In this document: positions 1 to 8,288 of the stretch, one piece after another | How the letters are laid out: each line of letters starts with the position of its first letter | Numbering within the stretch: position 1 is the stretch's first letter | Position numbers and translations under genes: made by a program | Notes under the pieces: generated by a model | Databases searched by the model: none | What the model was told of the DNA's origin: nothing | What the model saw: only the letters and a program-made list of their open reading frames with translations | DNA from: CAIQPS01 sp963783835 | GTDB lineage: Bacteria; Actinomycetota; Thermoleophilia; RBG-16-64-13 | Direction of reading: 5' to 3' | Length of the DNA stretch: 64,000 nt | NCBI GenBank assembly: GCA_963783835.1 | Contig: CAWAOX010000006.1 | Span: forward strand, 29,800-93,799

Positions 1-1156
1 TTCCCGGACCCGTGCTATGGACGCGCTGGAGCTCGTGGGCTTGAAGGATCAGGCCATGTTGCCGGCCTCCAGCCTCCCCTACGGGAAGCAGCGTCTGGTC
101 GAGATCGCCCGCGCTCTGGCTTCCGAGCCGAGACTACTTCTGCTCGACGAGCCGGCGGCGGGGATGAACGCGAATGAGCGGGAGTATCTGATCGCCCGGA
201 TCCAAACCATCAGGGACGCAGGGGTCACGGTGCTCCTGGTCGAGCATGACATGGGTCTCGTCATGGACATATCCGACGAGATCAACTGTCTCGACTACGG
301 CAAGCTCATCGCCTGCGGCATACCGGAGCAGATCCAGCGCGACGAGAAGGTCATCGCCGCGTACCTCGGCGTCGATAGGGGCGAGGTCGACTTGTGCGCG
401 ACGCGCGACCTGGTCGATGGAGAGAGCTGCCCCGTGCCGGAGGACCTGCTTGTTGTCGACGGCCTCGTGACGAGCTACGGCTCGATCGAGGCGCTGCATG
501 GGGTTTCGCTCACGGTCCACAAAGGGATGGTCGTCGCGGTCCTCGGAGCGAACGGCGCCGGCAAGAGCACTCTGCTTCACACTGTCTCCGGGATCGTCCA
601 CCCCAATCACGGCCACGTGTACTTCCAGGGCGTGGACATCACCAAGATGGCGCCCGAAAAGATCGTGACGAAAGGTATCTGCCAGGTCCCCGAAGGCCGG
701 CAGTTGTTCCCCAGCCTTTCGGTGGAGGACAATCTGGTGGTCGGTGCGACCGGTCGGAAGGATCGCAGCAGCCTCGCCGACGACATCGCCTACGTGTACG
801 AGCTGTTCCCAATCCTTGGTGAGCGGCGCAAACAGGAGGCAGGCACTCTCTCCGGTGGGGAGCAGCAGATGCTGGCTATCGGCCGGGCCCTCACCGGCCA
901 TCCCACGCTTCTTCTGCTGGACGAGCCGTCAATGGGCCTGGCCCCCCTCGCGGTCGAGCGGATCTTCCAAGCTCTCGCGAAACTCAACCAGGAAGGCTTG
1001 ACCATGCTTATGGTGGAGCAGAACGCCGAGATGGCGCTCTCGCTCGCTCACAACGCGGTCGTGCTTCAGACAGGGAACGCGACCCTATCGGGCACGGCCA
1101 CCTTACTCAGGCAGGATGACCGCGTACGCGCCAGCTATCTGGGCGGCCAAGGATGA
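1..1156 (+). CDS. Branched-chain amino acid type ABC transporter ATPase, LivG-LivF fusion (5' partial)
   Basis: This encodes two ABC ATPase halves in one chain and is cut by the window edge; the frame is open from base 2. The first part is the C-terminal half of a LivG-like domain, with a signature-like LPYGKQRLVEIARAL and Walker B LLLLDEPAAGMN. A linker of about 25 residues follows. A complete LivF-like domain comes next, with Walker A GANGAGKST, signature LSGGEQQMLAIGRAL and Walker B LLLLDEPSMGLAP. LivG and LivF are normally separate cytoplasmic ATPases that power LivHM-type permeases for hydrophobic amino acids or similar acids. The permease genes would lie upstream, outside the window, and a matching lipoprotein receptor gene lies 240 bp downstream. 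The in-frame join is read directly from the sequence. Whether it is a true fusion or a lost stop codon cannot be decided here. Confidence 0.85.
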   Translation, partial: SRTRAMDALELVGLKDQAMLPASSLPYGKQRLVEIARALASEPRLLLLDEPAAGMNANEREYLIARIQTIRDAGVTVLLVEHDMGLVMDISDEINCLDYGKLIACGIPEQIQRDEKVIAAYLGVDRGEVDLCATRDLVDGESCPVPEDLLVVDGLVTSYGSIEALHGVSLTVHKGMVVAVLGANGAGKSTLLHTVSGIVHPNHGHVYFQGVDITKMAPEKIVTKGICQVPEGRQLFPSLSVEDNLVVGATGRKDRSSLADDIAYVYELFPILGERRKQEAGTLSGGEQQMLAIGRALTGHPTLLLLDEPSMGLAPLAVERIFQALAKLNQEGLTMLMVEQNAEMALSLAHNAVVLQTGNATLSGTATLLRQDDRVRASYLGGQG

Positions 1157-1183
1157 TGGCGCCGGGCGGTCGTTTTGGCAAGA

Positions 1184-1345
1184 GAACCCGTTTCAGAATG
1201 GAGTTACACCGGCAGGGACGCACTGGGCGATTGCGAGGCTAGGACGCAGGGAGCGTTCGTAGCAGAGCTACGGATGCGACCGAGGACGACGCATCGTGCC
1301 GTCCAATGCGCACTCGGCGGCCGCAACTGCATTTGAAACGGGTTC
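1184..1345. repeat. Inverted-repeat element, copy 1 (162 bp)
   Basis: The left end GAACCCGTTTCAGAATG is matched at the right end by the inverted CATTTGAAACGGGTTC. One G is unpaired in the left arm (CAGAATG against CAAATG). The right 60 bp is nearly identical to the element at 50884-50985, including GACGCATCGTGCCGTCCA. The middle of this copy is about 60 bp longer and contains a small hairpin CGTAGC-AGA-GCTACG. It has no coding capacity and lies between an ABC ATPase gene and a receptor gene. It looks like a non-autonomous mobile or palindromic repeat. Confidence 0.75.
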
Positions 1346-1392
1346 CAAGGCAGCGCAGGGGCAAAAGAGCAGTAAACAAGGAGGAGGCAGTA

Positions 1393-2784
1393 ATGAAGAG
1401 AGGGTACTGGATAGCACTAGGACTAGTCCTAGTGCTCGCCCTCGGCCTGTTCGCCGCGGCGTGCGGCGGCACCGAGGAGACCACCACGACGGCTGGTCCG
1501 GCCACGACGGCTGGGCCCGCTACGACAGCGGGACCGGCCACCACAGCAGGACCGGCCACGACAGCGGCGCCTTCGACCGACACGACGGCTGCGGCCAACA
1601 CGTCGCCGCTCAAGTTCGGCATCGCGATCTCGCTCACGGGCGACAGCGCCGCTCCATGTGAGCAAATCAAGCAGGCCTGCGACACCGAGGCCAAGTACAT
1701 CAACGCCAACGGTGGCATCAACGGGCGCATGGTCGAGTTGACCTATGTTGACGACCAGTCCAAGATGGACACGGCCGTAGCCGCCATCCAGTCTCTGATC
1801 GACCAGAAGATGGATGTCATCATCGGCCCGTTCCCGCAGTGGACCCAGGCTCCGACCCGACCGCTGACGGAAGAGGCTGGGATATTCCACATCGCCTTTG
1901 GTCCGCCGACCCTGGCCGAGTTGAATGAAGATCAGACCAAATGGACCTACTCCTTCAACCCGGCAACCGGTCCCGACGGCTGCGCCGATGCCTACGTTAG
2001 GCAGATGGTTGCGGACGCCAAGAAGAACGTCCTTGCCGTGGGCGACCAGATGGTCATCAGCCAGGAATCGCTGAAGATCGTCAACAAGGTGCTGAACGAC
2101 ATGGGCATCAAGTGCACTCTCATGGAGGACAGCTGGGGTCTGGGCGAGACGGACGTCACCCCGATCGCCAACAAGATCGCTGCCAAAGCCAAGGAGATCA
2201 ACCCCGACGCTATTCTTCTGGCCAGCAACCCGGTGCACGTCAACCAGATCACCAAGACCCTGCGTAGCCTGGGCGTGACCGCCCCCATCTACAACCAGGG
2301 CTCTGGTTCTCACCCGCTGGTTATCTTCGCGCCGGCCGGTAACGACCCGGCCAACGTCGCCGGTGACTTCTCCTTCGGCCCGGCCATCGTCGACCCTTCG
2401 CAGATTCCCGACGCCTACCCGACGAAAGCCGATCTGGTCGCTTTCATCGCGCGGTGGAAAGCGGACAACCCGGATCAACCCTTTGCCAGCCTCTTCTTGG
2501 GCTTCGGCTACGACACCATCCACCTCGCTGAGGCGGCCATCACGACTGCCGCGACGCAGGATGCGGCCGGCTGGGCCGCGGCCATGGAGAAGGTCGATTG
2601 GTGGGGTGCCCAGGGGCGCTACGTCTTCTCGGACACCGACCATGTCGGTGGCCACGGTGGCCACATGCATTGGCAGTACACCACCGACCCCGCCCAGGGC
2701 TTCAAGTTCGTGCGCGACCTGAACGCCATGAGCGACCCCACACTGCTCCCGGAAACCGCGGCGGCTGTGGCGTCCTTCAAGTAA
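1393..2784 (+). CDS. ABC transporter substrate-binding lipoprotein (Leu/Ile/Val-binding family)
   Basis: This is a periplasmic-binding-protein-like lipoprotein of 463 residues in the type I (LivJ/LivK) fold family. The N-terminus has basic residues, a hydrophobic stretch and a lipobox FAAAC, so Cys at about position 20 would be lipidated. Next comes a flexible Thr/Pro/Ala linker with repeated AGPATT units (about residues 27-60). The mature domain begins near LKFGIAISLTGDSA, and NGGINGRMVELTYVDD is typical of the family. ATG 1393 is chosen because GAGGAGG lies 5 nt upstream; the open frame extends further up without a ribosome-binding site. The ligand is unknown; amino acids or carboxylates are likely. 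It probably works with the Liv-type ATPase fusion upstream. A strong terminator follows. Confidence 0.88.
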   Translation: MKRGYWIALGLVLVLALGLFAAACGGTEETTTTAGPATTAGPATTAGPATTAGPATTAAPSTDTTAAANTSPLKFGIAISLTGDSAAPCEQIKQACDTEAKYINANGGINGRMVELTYVDDQSKMDTAVAAIQSLIDQKMDVIIGPFPQWTQAPTRPLTEEAGIFHIAFGPPTLAELNEDQTKWTYSFNPATGPDGCADAYVRQMVADAKKNVLAVGDQMVISQESLKIVNKVLNDMGIKCTLMEDSWGLGETDVTPIANKIAAKAKEINPDAILLASNPVHVNQITKTLRSLGVTAPIYNQGSGSHPLVIFAPAGNDPANVAGDFSFGPAIVDPSQIPDAYPTKADLVAFIARWKADNPDQPFASLFLGFGYDTIHLAEAAITTAATQDAAGWAAAMEKVDWWGAQGRYVFSDTDHVGGHGGHMHWQYTTDPAQGFKFVRDLNAMSDPTLLPETAAAVASFK

Positions 2785-2819
2785 CCACGAACCTCGAGTA
2801 ACGACTCAGCAGTGAGTCA

Positions 2820-2851
2820 GGGGCGGCTCGCGGGAAACCGCGAGCCGCCCC
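2820..2851 (+). terminator. Rho-independent terminator
   Basis: A perfect 14-bp GC-rich stem (2820-2833 with 2838-2851) has a GAAA tetraloop and is followed by GTTTCTTT. It ends the receptor gene transcript. Confidence 0.9.
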
Positions 2852-2948
2852 GTTTCTTTGTCCCCGTCGCACCCCCAGGCTGCTGCGCGAGTGCGCATAC
2901 CTGCTACCATAAAGCAATGGATAACCCAGCTTACCAAAGGAGTAGCTG

Positions 2949-3716
2949 ATGGCCGATAGATTGAAAGGCAAAGTAGCGGTTGTGACCGGCGCCGGCGGGC
3001 TCGGCATCGGACAAGGGTGCGCTCTCATGTTCGCCCGCGAAGGGGCCGACGTGGTGGGGTGTGACATCAACCAGGCCGCCGCCGACGAGACTCTGGCCAT
3101 AGCGAAAGCGGAAGGCCTGTCCTACGAGAGCTTCATAGCCGACCTGACCGAGCCCGCCGCCAGCGACCGGCTCATGCAGTATGCCGTCGACCGGTTCGGC
3201 GGGTTGGATATCCTGGTTACGGCCGCGGCGTTCGTGGAGTTCGCCCCCATCGAGGAGTTCGACTACGAGAAGCACTGGAAGCGGACGCTCGTGGGCGAGC
3301 TCGACTTGGTCTTTTTGCCCTGCAAAGCGGCCTGGAACCACATGAAAGCGCGTGGCGGCGGCTCCATCATCAACTTCGCCTCGGCGAACGCGTACGTGTC
3401 GCTGCCCAGCGGCGCTCTGGCTCACTGCGCCACCAAGGGCGGAGTGCTAGCCATGACCCGCCAGTTGGCATCCGAAGGCGCCAAGCACCATATCAGGGCC
3501 AACACGATCTCGCCCGCGCTCATCGTGACCTCTCACACCAAGGAGCGCCTCGACCACGAGGCCGGCTTCAAGGAGATGGTGCTGAGTTCCATCATGCTCG
3601 ATCGCCTGGGCACCCCGGAAGACATCGGCTATTGCGCCACCTATCTGGCCTCGGACGAGTCGAGCTGGGTGACCGGGGCCGACATCAGGGTCGACGGCGG
3701 CGCCACAGCATTCTAG
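2949..3716 (+). CDS. SDR-family oxidoreductase with His in place of the catalytic Tyr
   Basis: This is a 255-residue classical short-chain dehydrogenase. The N-terminal dinucleotide motif is TGAGGLGIGQG, and the central Ser is in INFASANAY. At the active site the usual YxxxK reads HCATK: the Lys is present but the Tyr is His (codon cac). The C-terminus has the family-typical end VTGADIRVDGGATAF. Tyr normally acts as the acid/base, so the reaction may be altered or slow. AAAGGAG lies 7 nt before the ATG, and a TGCTACCAT box at 2902-2910 could be an extended -10. It is the first gene of a run with the DUF3237 and EthD genes, which suggests a shared catabolic task. The substrate is unknown. Confidence 0.85.
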   Translation: MADRLKGKVAVVTGAGGLGIGQGCALMFAREGADVVGCDINQAAADETLAIAKAEGLSYESFIADLTEPAASDRLMQYAVDRFGGLDILVTAAAFVEFAPIEEFDYEKHWKRTLVGELDLVFLPCKAAWNHMKARGGGSIINFASANAYVSLPSGALAHCATKGGVLAMTRQLASEGAKHHIRANTISPALIVTSHTKERLDHEAGFKEMVLSSIMLDRLGTPEDIGYCATYLASDESSWVTGADIRVDGGATAF

Positions 3717-3743
3717 CCGCCCGACAAAGCGAAAGGGAGCGAC

Positions 3744-4217
3744 ATGGATCTTCCCCGGATGGAACTGAAGACCGAGTTCCTGTACAGGGCGCACGTCGAC
3801 GTGGAGGGCTTCTACGAGGTAGGCCACACCTTCCGCGGGCAGCGCACGATCGTCAAGGTAAAGGGCGGCTGGTTCGAGGGGCCCAGGCTGAAGGGTGACA
3901 TTCTGCCAGGTACGGGTGACTGGTTCATAATCCGGCCCGGAGGGGTAGCCGAAGGCGACGTCCGCGACACGTACCGGACGGACGATGGTCACATCATCTA
4001 CGTCAGTTACCGGGGCATCATCGACGCCGCGCCGGAGATCTGGGAACGGCTCGGCCGGGGCGAGGACGTGCCCTATACCGAGTACTATGCCCGCATGCAG
4101 CCCATGTACGAGACGGCGGTCGACGGGCCATACAGCTGGCTGAACAGCGCCCTCGCTGTCAGCGTGGGCAAGCAGGAGGCGCTGGGAATCACCTACGACG
4201 TCTACCAGGTGCTGTAG
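3744..4217 (+). CDS. DUF3237 family protein
   Basis: This is a 157-residue protein that matches the DUF3237 (UPF0311) pattern by eye: an early FRGQRTIVKVKGG strand, then GPRLKGDILPGTGDWF and a TDDGHIIYVSYRG segment. The family forms small beta-barrel proteins of unsettled function that often sit beside oxidoreductases for aromatic or terpenoid compounds. There is no signal peptide or membrane segment, so it should be cytoplasmic. It lies 27 bp after the SDR and 60 bp before the EthD gene on the same strand, with AAAGGGAG before the ATG. No catalytic residues can be assigned. Confidence 0.75.
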   Translation: MDLPRMELKTEFLYRAHVDVEGFYEVGHTFRGQRTIVKVKGGWFEGPRLKGDILPGTGDWFIIRPGGVAEGDVRDTYRTDDGHIIYVSYRGIIDAAPEIWERLGRGEDVPYTEYYARMQPMYETAVDGPYSWLNSALAVSVGKQEALGITYDVYQVL

Positions 4218-4277
4218 TCGCCGGGAGCGGCCGTCCCGACACCCGCGGCGCAGCCCGAAAGGAGAGGCAGGAAACAC

Positions 4278-5135
4278 ATGCTCAAATTCATGCTCGCCGC
4301 CAGACGGAGACCCGATACTCCCCAGCAGCGCTACTTCTTCGAGTGGGGAATCATCCACGTCTCCCTGATGCTGCAAACGCCCTCGGTCATGGACAGCTTT
4401 CGCCGCTACGTACAGCACTACTCCATCAGCGGGATCGACGACGACATGCTCATCTACCCGCTGTCCGCGATGGCCTGGGATAACATGGCCGATCACGTGG
4501 TCGACGACTACGAGGCCATAGGCATTCCTTTCAAAGACCAGGACTACCCTAACCGGATGCAGCCCCACAAGTTCGGCGACGACGCTTTCGCGGTCGAACT
4601 GCTGGACTGGGAGACGCTGTACCAGGAAGAAGGCTTCTACGCCGGCGGTGTGAAGTTGATCCACTGGCTGCGCAAGCGTCCGGAGTTATCCCACGAGGAA
4701 TTCAACGCCGCTTGGCGAGAGCACGGCAAGAAGATGGTGCAGGCAGCGCCGGCCGGTCTCATCCGCAAGCTGGTCATCGACAAGCACGTGCCCATGGACC
4801 CATCCGTCTTCAAGGGGACGCTGTTCGAATTCGGCAACGTGGGGCACTATGCCGGGGTAGAGGAGATCTGGTTCCGGGATGTCGAAGACCTGGCCACCCT
4901 GCGTCGGGACCCCGCCTCGTACCGGGCGCTAAAAGACAGTTACGATACCTTCGTCGACGGTGACGACACGTTCTCCATGGTCACCACCGAGCGCGTGGTC
5001 TACGACTTCATCACTCCGGGACACATCTCGCCGAAAGCCTCAGTGCTCACCCCCGGCACGCTCGAAGCCGAGGTCGACAAGCAGGGCTACCACGGTTGGA
5101 ATGTCCCGGGCTGGGACGCGGAACTGTACAGGTAG
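4278..5135 (+). CDS. EthD-domain (dimeric alpha/beta barrel) protein
   Basis: This is a 285-residue protein with an EthD-like ferredoxin-fold region at about residues 115-240. KLIHWLRKRPELSHEEFNAA and the following HGKKMVQAAP are typical of EthD domains. The N-terminal 100 residues (starting MLKFMLAARRRPDTP) look like a second, more diverged half of the same fold. EthD-like proteins include accessory proteins of ether degradation, and the fold also serves decarboxylases and cyclases acting on aromatic polyketides. It is the third gene after an SDR and a DUF3237 gene. AAAGGAGAGG precedes the ATG. The reaction cannot be stated. Confidence 0.75.
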   Translation: MLKFMLAARRRPDTPQQRYFFEWGIIHVSLMLQTPSVMDSFRRYVQHYSISGIDDDMLIYPLSAMAWDNMADHVVDDYEAIGIPFKDQDYPNRMQPHKFGDDAFAVELLDWETLYQEEGFYAGGVKLIHWLRKRPELSHEEFNAAWREHGKKMVQAAPAGLIRKLVIDKHVPMDPSVFKGTLFEFGNVGHYAGVEEIWFRDVEDLATLRRDPASYRALKDSYDTFVDGDDTFSMVTTERVVYDFITPGHISPKASVLTPGTLEAEVDKQGYHGWNVPGWDAELYR

Positions 5136-5198
5136 GAGAAGCGGCCAGTAAGGGCCCCCGGCGCGCGCGGGGCGTGATCCCAGCGCGGCCCGGCGGGT

Positions 5199-5948
5199 CT
5201 AGCTGCGGCTGCGGCGCTCGATGCCGGCGATCTCGAGTGCCTTGTCGACAAGGGTCTCGACCAATCTGATGTGGTCGGCCATCCTCTCGCAAGCGGCCTC
5301 GGCGTCCCGGTCGCGGATCGCCGCGATGATCGACAGGTGGCTGTCGTGCACCTCGTGCGGCCTCTTCTCGAGACGGTCGAGCGCGATCGGAACAAAAAGA
5401 TCTCCCCGGGCCGACATCATGGCCCGCTCGAGCCGCTGGCTGCGGGCGGCGCGGGCGATCGTTCTGTGGATATCGATGTCGGTGCGGAAGAGGGACGGCC
5501 AGTCTTGAGGCTGGCGCTCTCCCGCCGCCGCCCTTTCCATGGCCTGGAGGTCCGCTTCGGTGCGCCTCTGCGCCGCAAGCGCGGCCAGCTTCGACTCGAT
5601 GGTCGCGCGGAATTCGAATATGTCGTCCAACTGGCCCGCGTGATCTTGCATCCATTGGTTCCAGCACCGGGAAAGAGAGACCGCGTCGGCCACGCGGGAA
5701 CCGCCGCGCGAGCCACGAGTGGTGACTATGTAGCCCGTGCTCTCCAGCGCCTTGAGCGCCAGGCGGAGTGTCATGCGCGATATCCCCAGGCGCGCGCCCA
5801 GGTCTCGCTCAGGCGGGAGTTTGTCGTTGGGCCCGAGCTCGCCGGAGAAGATCAGGGCCCGCAAGAAGCGGACCGCGCTATCGCTCGCCGTCTCGGTCTC
5901 GAGGGCGATATCAGTGGCATCGACGTTGCTTTCCACTGCGCACCCCAC
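5199..5948 (-). CDS. GntR/FadR-family transcriptional regulator
   Basis: This 249-residue regulator has an N-terminal winged helix-turn-helix at about residues 25-95 (LPPERDLGARLGISRMTLR, then LALKALESTGYI) and a C-terminal all-helical FCD ligand domain. FCD metal and ligand residues are suggested by the conserved D, H and H positions in TDIDIHRTIARAA, VHDSHLSIIAAI and ADHIRLVE. The start is GTG at 5948; the codon choice is uncertain. It diverges from the acyl-CoA synthetase-iorAB operon, and a TATAGTG/CACTATA palindrome sits between them. It probably represses itself and that operon and responds to a carboxylate or CoA-ester-related ligand (inference). Confidence 0.88.
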   Translation of the reverse strand: MGCAVESNVDATDIALETETASDSAVRFLRALIFSGELGPNDKLPPERDLGARLGISRMTLRLALKALESTGYIVTTRGSRGGSRVADAVSLSRCWNQWMQDHAGQLDDIFEFRATIESKLAALAAQRRTEADLQAMERAAAGERQPQDWPSLFRTDIDIHRTIARAARSQRLERAMMSARGDLFVPIALDRLEKRPHEVHDSHLSIIAAIRDRDAEAACERMADHIRLVETLVDKALEIAGIERRSRS

Positions 5949-5965
5949 TGTTCACAGCATTGGCC

Positions 5966-5983
5966 TATAGTGATACCACTATA
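5966..5983. promoter_or_regulatory. Candidate GntR operator
   Basis: TATAGTG-ATAC-CACTATA is a perfect 7-bp inverted repeat with a 4-bp centre, located 18 bp before the GntR start codon and upstream of the divergent synthetase gene. The core resembles TGGT-ACCA sites of FadR-type regulators. The assignment rests on position and symmetry. Confidence 0.6.
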
Positions 5984-6093
5984 CCAAAGGCGAATCACCA
6001 CTAGCCACCTCGAACTCCTCGACTCGCTCGGGCTTGCGGTAAAAGGTTCAAAGAGGTACCATTAGACATATAGCGAACTACAGGGGAGACAGC

Positions 6094-8238
6094 GTGGCCA
6101 CCGACATGATCGAAGCCGCCCTTGCGGCCGGCAAGACGGCGCTGGACGAATGGGAGTCGAAGCGGCTCTTCGCCGCCTACGGCATCCCGGTGCCGGATGG
6201 GGCTCTGGTGACGAGCGAAGCCCAGGCTGTCGAAGCGGCGGGCAGGATCGGCGGCAGAGTGGTCATGAAGGGCGTGGCCTCCGAGATACACCACAAGACC
6301 GAGGCCGGTCTCGTGGTGCTCGGGCTGGAAGCGGCCGATGCGGACGCGATCTCCGCCACCTACCGCCTGCTCGAAGAGCGGTCGGCGGGAGGTCTCGAGG
6401 CCGTGCTCATCGAGCAGATGATCGCGAGCAACCGGGAACTCATGGTCGGGATGAAGCGGGATGCGGCCTTCGGCCCGGTGGTCGCCTTCGGCCTGGGGGG
6501 CGTGCTGACCGAGGCTCTGGGTGACGTCGTCCTGGCTGTGGCGCCGCTCGACGACCGCGAGGCGAGCGAACTGCCCGGGTTCATCAAGGCGAAACGGCTG
6601 CTGGGCTCCTTCCGCGGGTATCCCCCGGTGGACCGGGATGCGTTGGCGAAAGTGGTCCAGGCGATAGGGCAGATGGCGCTGGACCATCCCGAGATAGCCG
6701 AGATCGACGTCAACCCGCTGCTGGTGCAGGGGGGCCTGCCCGTGGCCGCGGACGCGCTGATCATCCTCTCGGACAAGCCGGCGGCGGAATCGGCGAAGTC
6801 CTCGTTCGTACCCAACCTCAAGGCGCTGGTCGCTCCTCGGTCGATGGCAGTGGTGGGAGCCAGCGCGGACATCACCAAGTGGGGCGGTTCGGCCCTTCGC
6901 TCCATTCTCGACGGGGGCTACACGGGCACGATCTATCCCGTGAATCCCAAGGGCGGCGAGTTCTTCGGCCTCCCCTCGTACCCGAGCATCGATGACCTGC
7001 CCGAAGCTCCCGACCTGGCCCTGCTCGCTGTTGGCGGTCGCCAGATAGCGCCCATGTTGGAAGCGTGTGGGCGCAAGGGTATCCCGGCCGCTATCGCTAT
7101 CGCGGCGGGCTTCGCCGAGACCGGGGACAGCGGGGCCGATGCCGAGCGGGAGATCGCTCGTATAGCCACCGAGGGAGGGGTCACCCTCATGGGCCCCAAC
7201 TGCATGGGGATGATCTCCAACGAGGTCAGTCTCCACGCTGTTGGGTTCGTCGTCCTTCACCCTCCCAAAGGGAGCCTGAGCTTCGTGTCGCAGTCGGGCA
7301 ACGTCGGTGTGCAGACCACCAATAGCTGCCAGCGCCGGGGGATCGGCATCGACAAGTTCCTCAGCGTCGGCAACGAGGCGCAGATAGGGGTCGTCGACGC
7401 GCTCGAGTACCTGCGCAACGACCCTCACACGACGAGCATCATGGCCTACATGGAGGGCGTCGACGATGGCCGTCGCTTCATGGACGTCGCCAAGAGCACC
7501 ACGGCCGTCAAGCCCGTGGTCGTGTTGCGCACCGGCCTTACCGAATACGGAAGCAGGGCGGCTGCGTCCCACACCGGGGCAATGGCCGGCAGCGCGGCCG
7601 TCTGGGAGGCTGCCGCGCGGCAGGCGGGGGTCATCACCTGTACGCGGACGCAGGACGTGGTCGACCTCGGGACCTGCCTCGCCTACAACCCTCTCCCGAA
7701 AGGGCGGCGGGTCGCGGTAGTCACCAACGGCGGCGGGGCAGGCGTCATGGCGGCCGACGAGGTGGCCCGGCACAATCTCCAACTGGCCGAGTTCCCGCCG
7801 GAGCTCTACACGGCTCTCGATGAACTCCTGCCGCCGTTCTGGAGCAAGCACAACCCGCTGGATATGGTCGCCTCCGCCGGTGGCGACGTGGGTCCGCGGA
7901 TAGTCAAGCTTGTCGCCGAGTGCGATGACGTGGACGCCATCATCGTCCTGTCCTGCCTGGGCGTGCCCAGCAGCGGCAGTAATGAGAGGGCGAGCGTCGA
8001 CGGCGAATACGCCGGGCTGAGCGTCTGGGAGACGAACTTCATGACGCTGATCGCAGACTTGATGGAGGCGACCGGCAAGCCGATCATCAACGTTCCCGAT
8101 AGTCCCATCCGCGGGTCGATGTTCGATTTCGGGCGGCGGTACAGCCCGATAGTCCTCGGGACTCCGGAGGCGGCGGCGAGGGCGCTCGACCGCATGGAAT
8201 GGTATGGTGCCTACCGGCGCGCGCGCGGCGCTCTGTAG
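6094..8238 (+). CDS. Acyl-CoA synthetase (ADP-forming), fused beta-alpha subunits
   Basis: This 714-residue enzyme of the NDP-forming acyl-CoA synthetase family interconverts acyl-CoA + ADP + phosphate with acid + CoA + ATP. The ATP-grasp (beta) part comes first (about 1-235), with the conserved His in IHHKTEAGLVVLG and the EQMIASNRELMVGMK strand. The CoA-binding and ligase (alpha) parts follow from about residue 245 (LVAPRSMAVVGAS). The phosphohistidine motif is ASHTGAMAG, and GPNCMGMIS is also typical. The start is GTG 6094 with AGGGGAGA upstream. It leads iorA and iorB and so fits ATP recovery from aryl- or acyl-CoA made by that ferredoxin oxidoreductase. Confidence 0.92.
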   Translation: MATDMIEAALAAGKTALDEWESKRLFAAYGIPVPDGALVTSEAQAVEAAGRIGGRVVMKGVASEIHHKTEAGLVVLGLEAADADAISATYRLLEERSAGGLEAVLIEQMIASNRELMVGMKRDAAFGPVVAFGLGGVLTEALGDVVLAVAPLDDREASELPGFIKAKRLLGSFRGYPPVDRDALAKVVQAIGQMALDHPEIAEIDVNPLLVQGGLPVAADALIILSDKPAAESAKSSFVPNLKALVAPRSMAVVGASADITKWGGSALRSILDGGYTGTIYPVNPKGGEFFGLPSYPSIDDLPEAPDLALLAVGGRQIAPMLEACGRKGIPAAIAIAAGFAETGDSGADAEREIARIATEGGVTLMGPNCMGMISNEVSLHAVGFVVLHPPKGSLSFVSQSGNVGVQTTNSCQRRGIGIDKFLSVGNEAQIGVVDALEYLRNDPHTTSIMAYMEGVDDGRRFMDVAKSTTAVKPVVVLRTGLTEYGSRAAASHTGAMAGSAAVWEAAARQAGVITCTRTQDVVDLGTCLAYNPLPKGRRVAVVTNGGGAGVMAADEVARHNLQLAEFPPELYTALDELLPPFWSKHNPLDMVASAGGDVGPRIVKLVAECDDVDAIIVLSCLGVPSSGSNERASVDGEYAGLSVWETNFMTLIADLMEATGKPIINVPDSPIRGSMFDFGRRYSPIVLGTPEAAARALDRMEWYGAYRRARGAL

Positions 8239-8288
8239 CTCACGATCCCCTGCAACGCGCACAACCCCCTGTCTTAGGTGGAGGAGAT

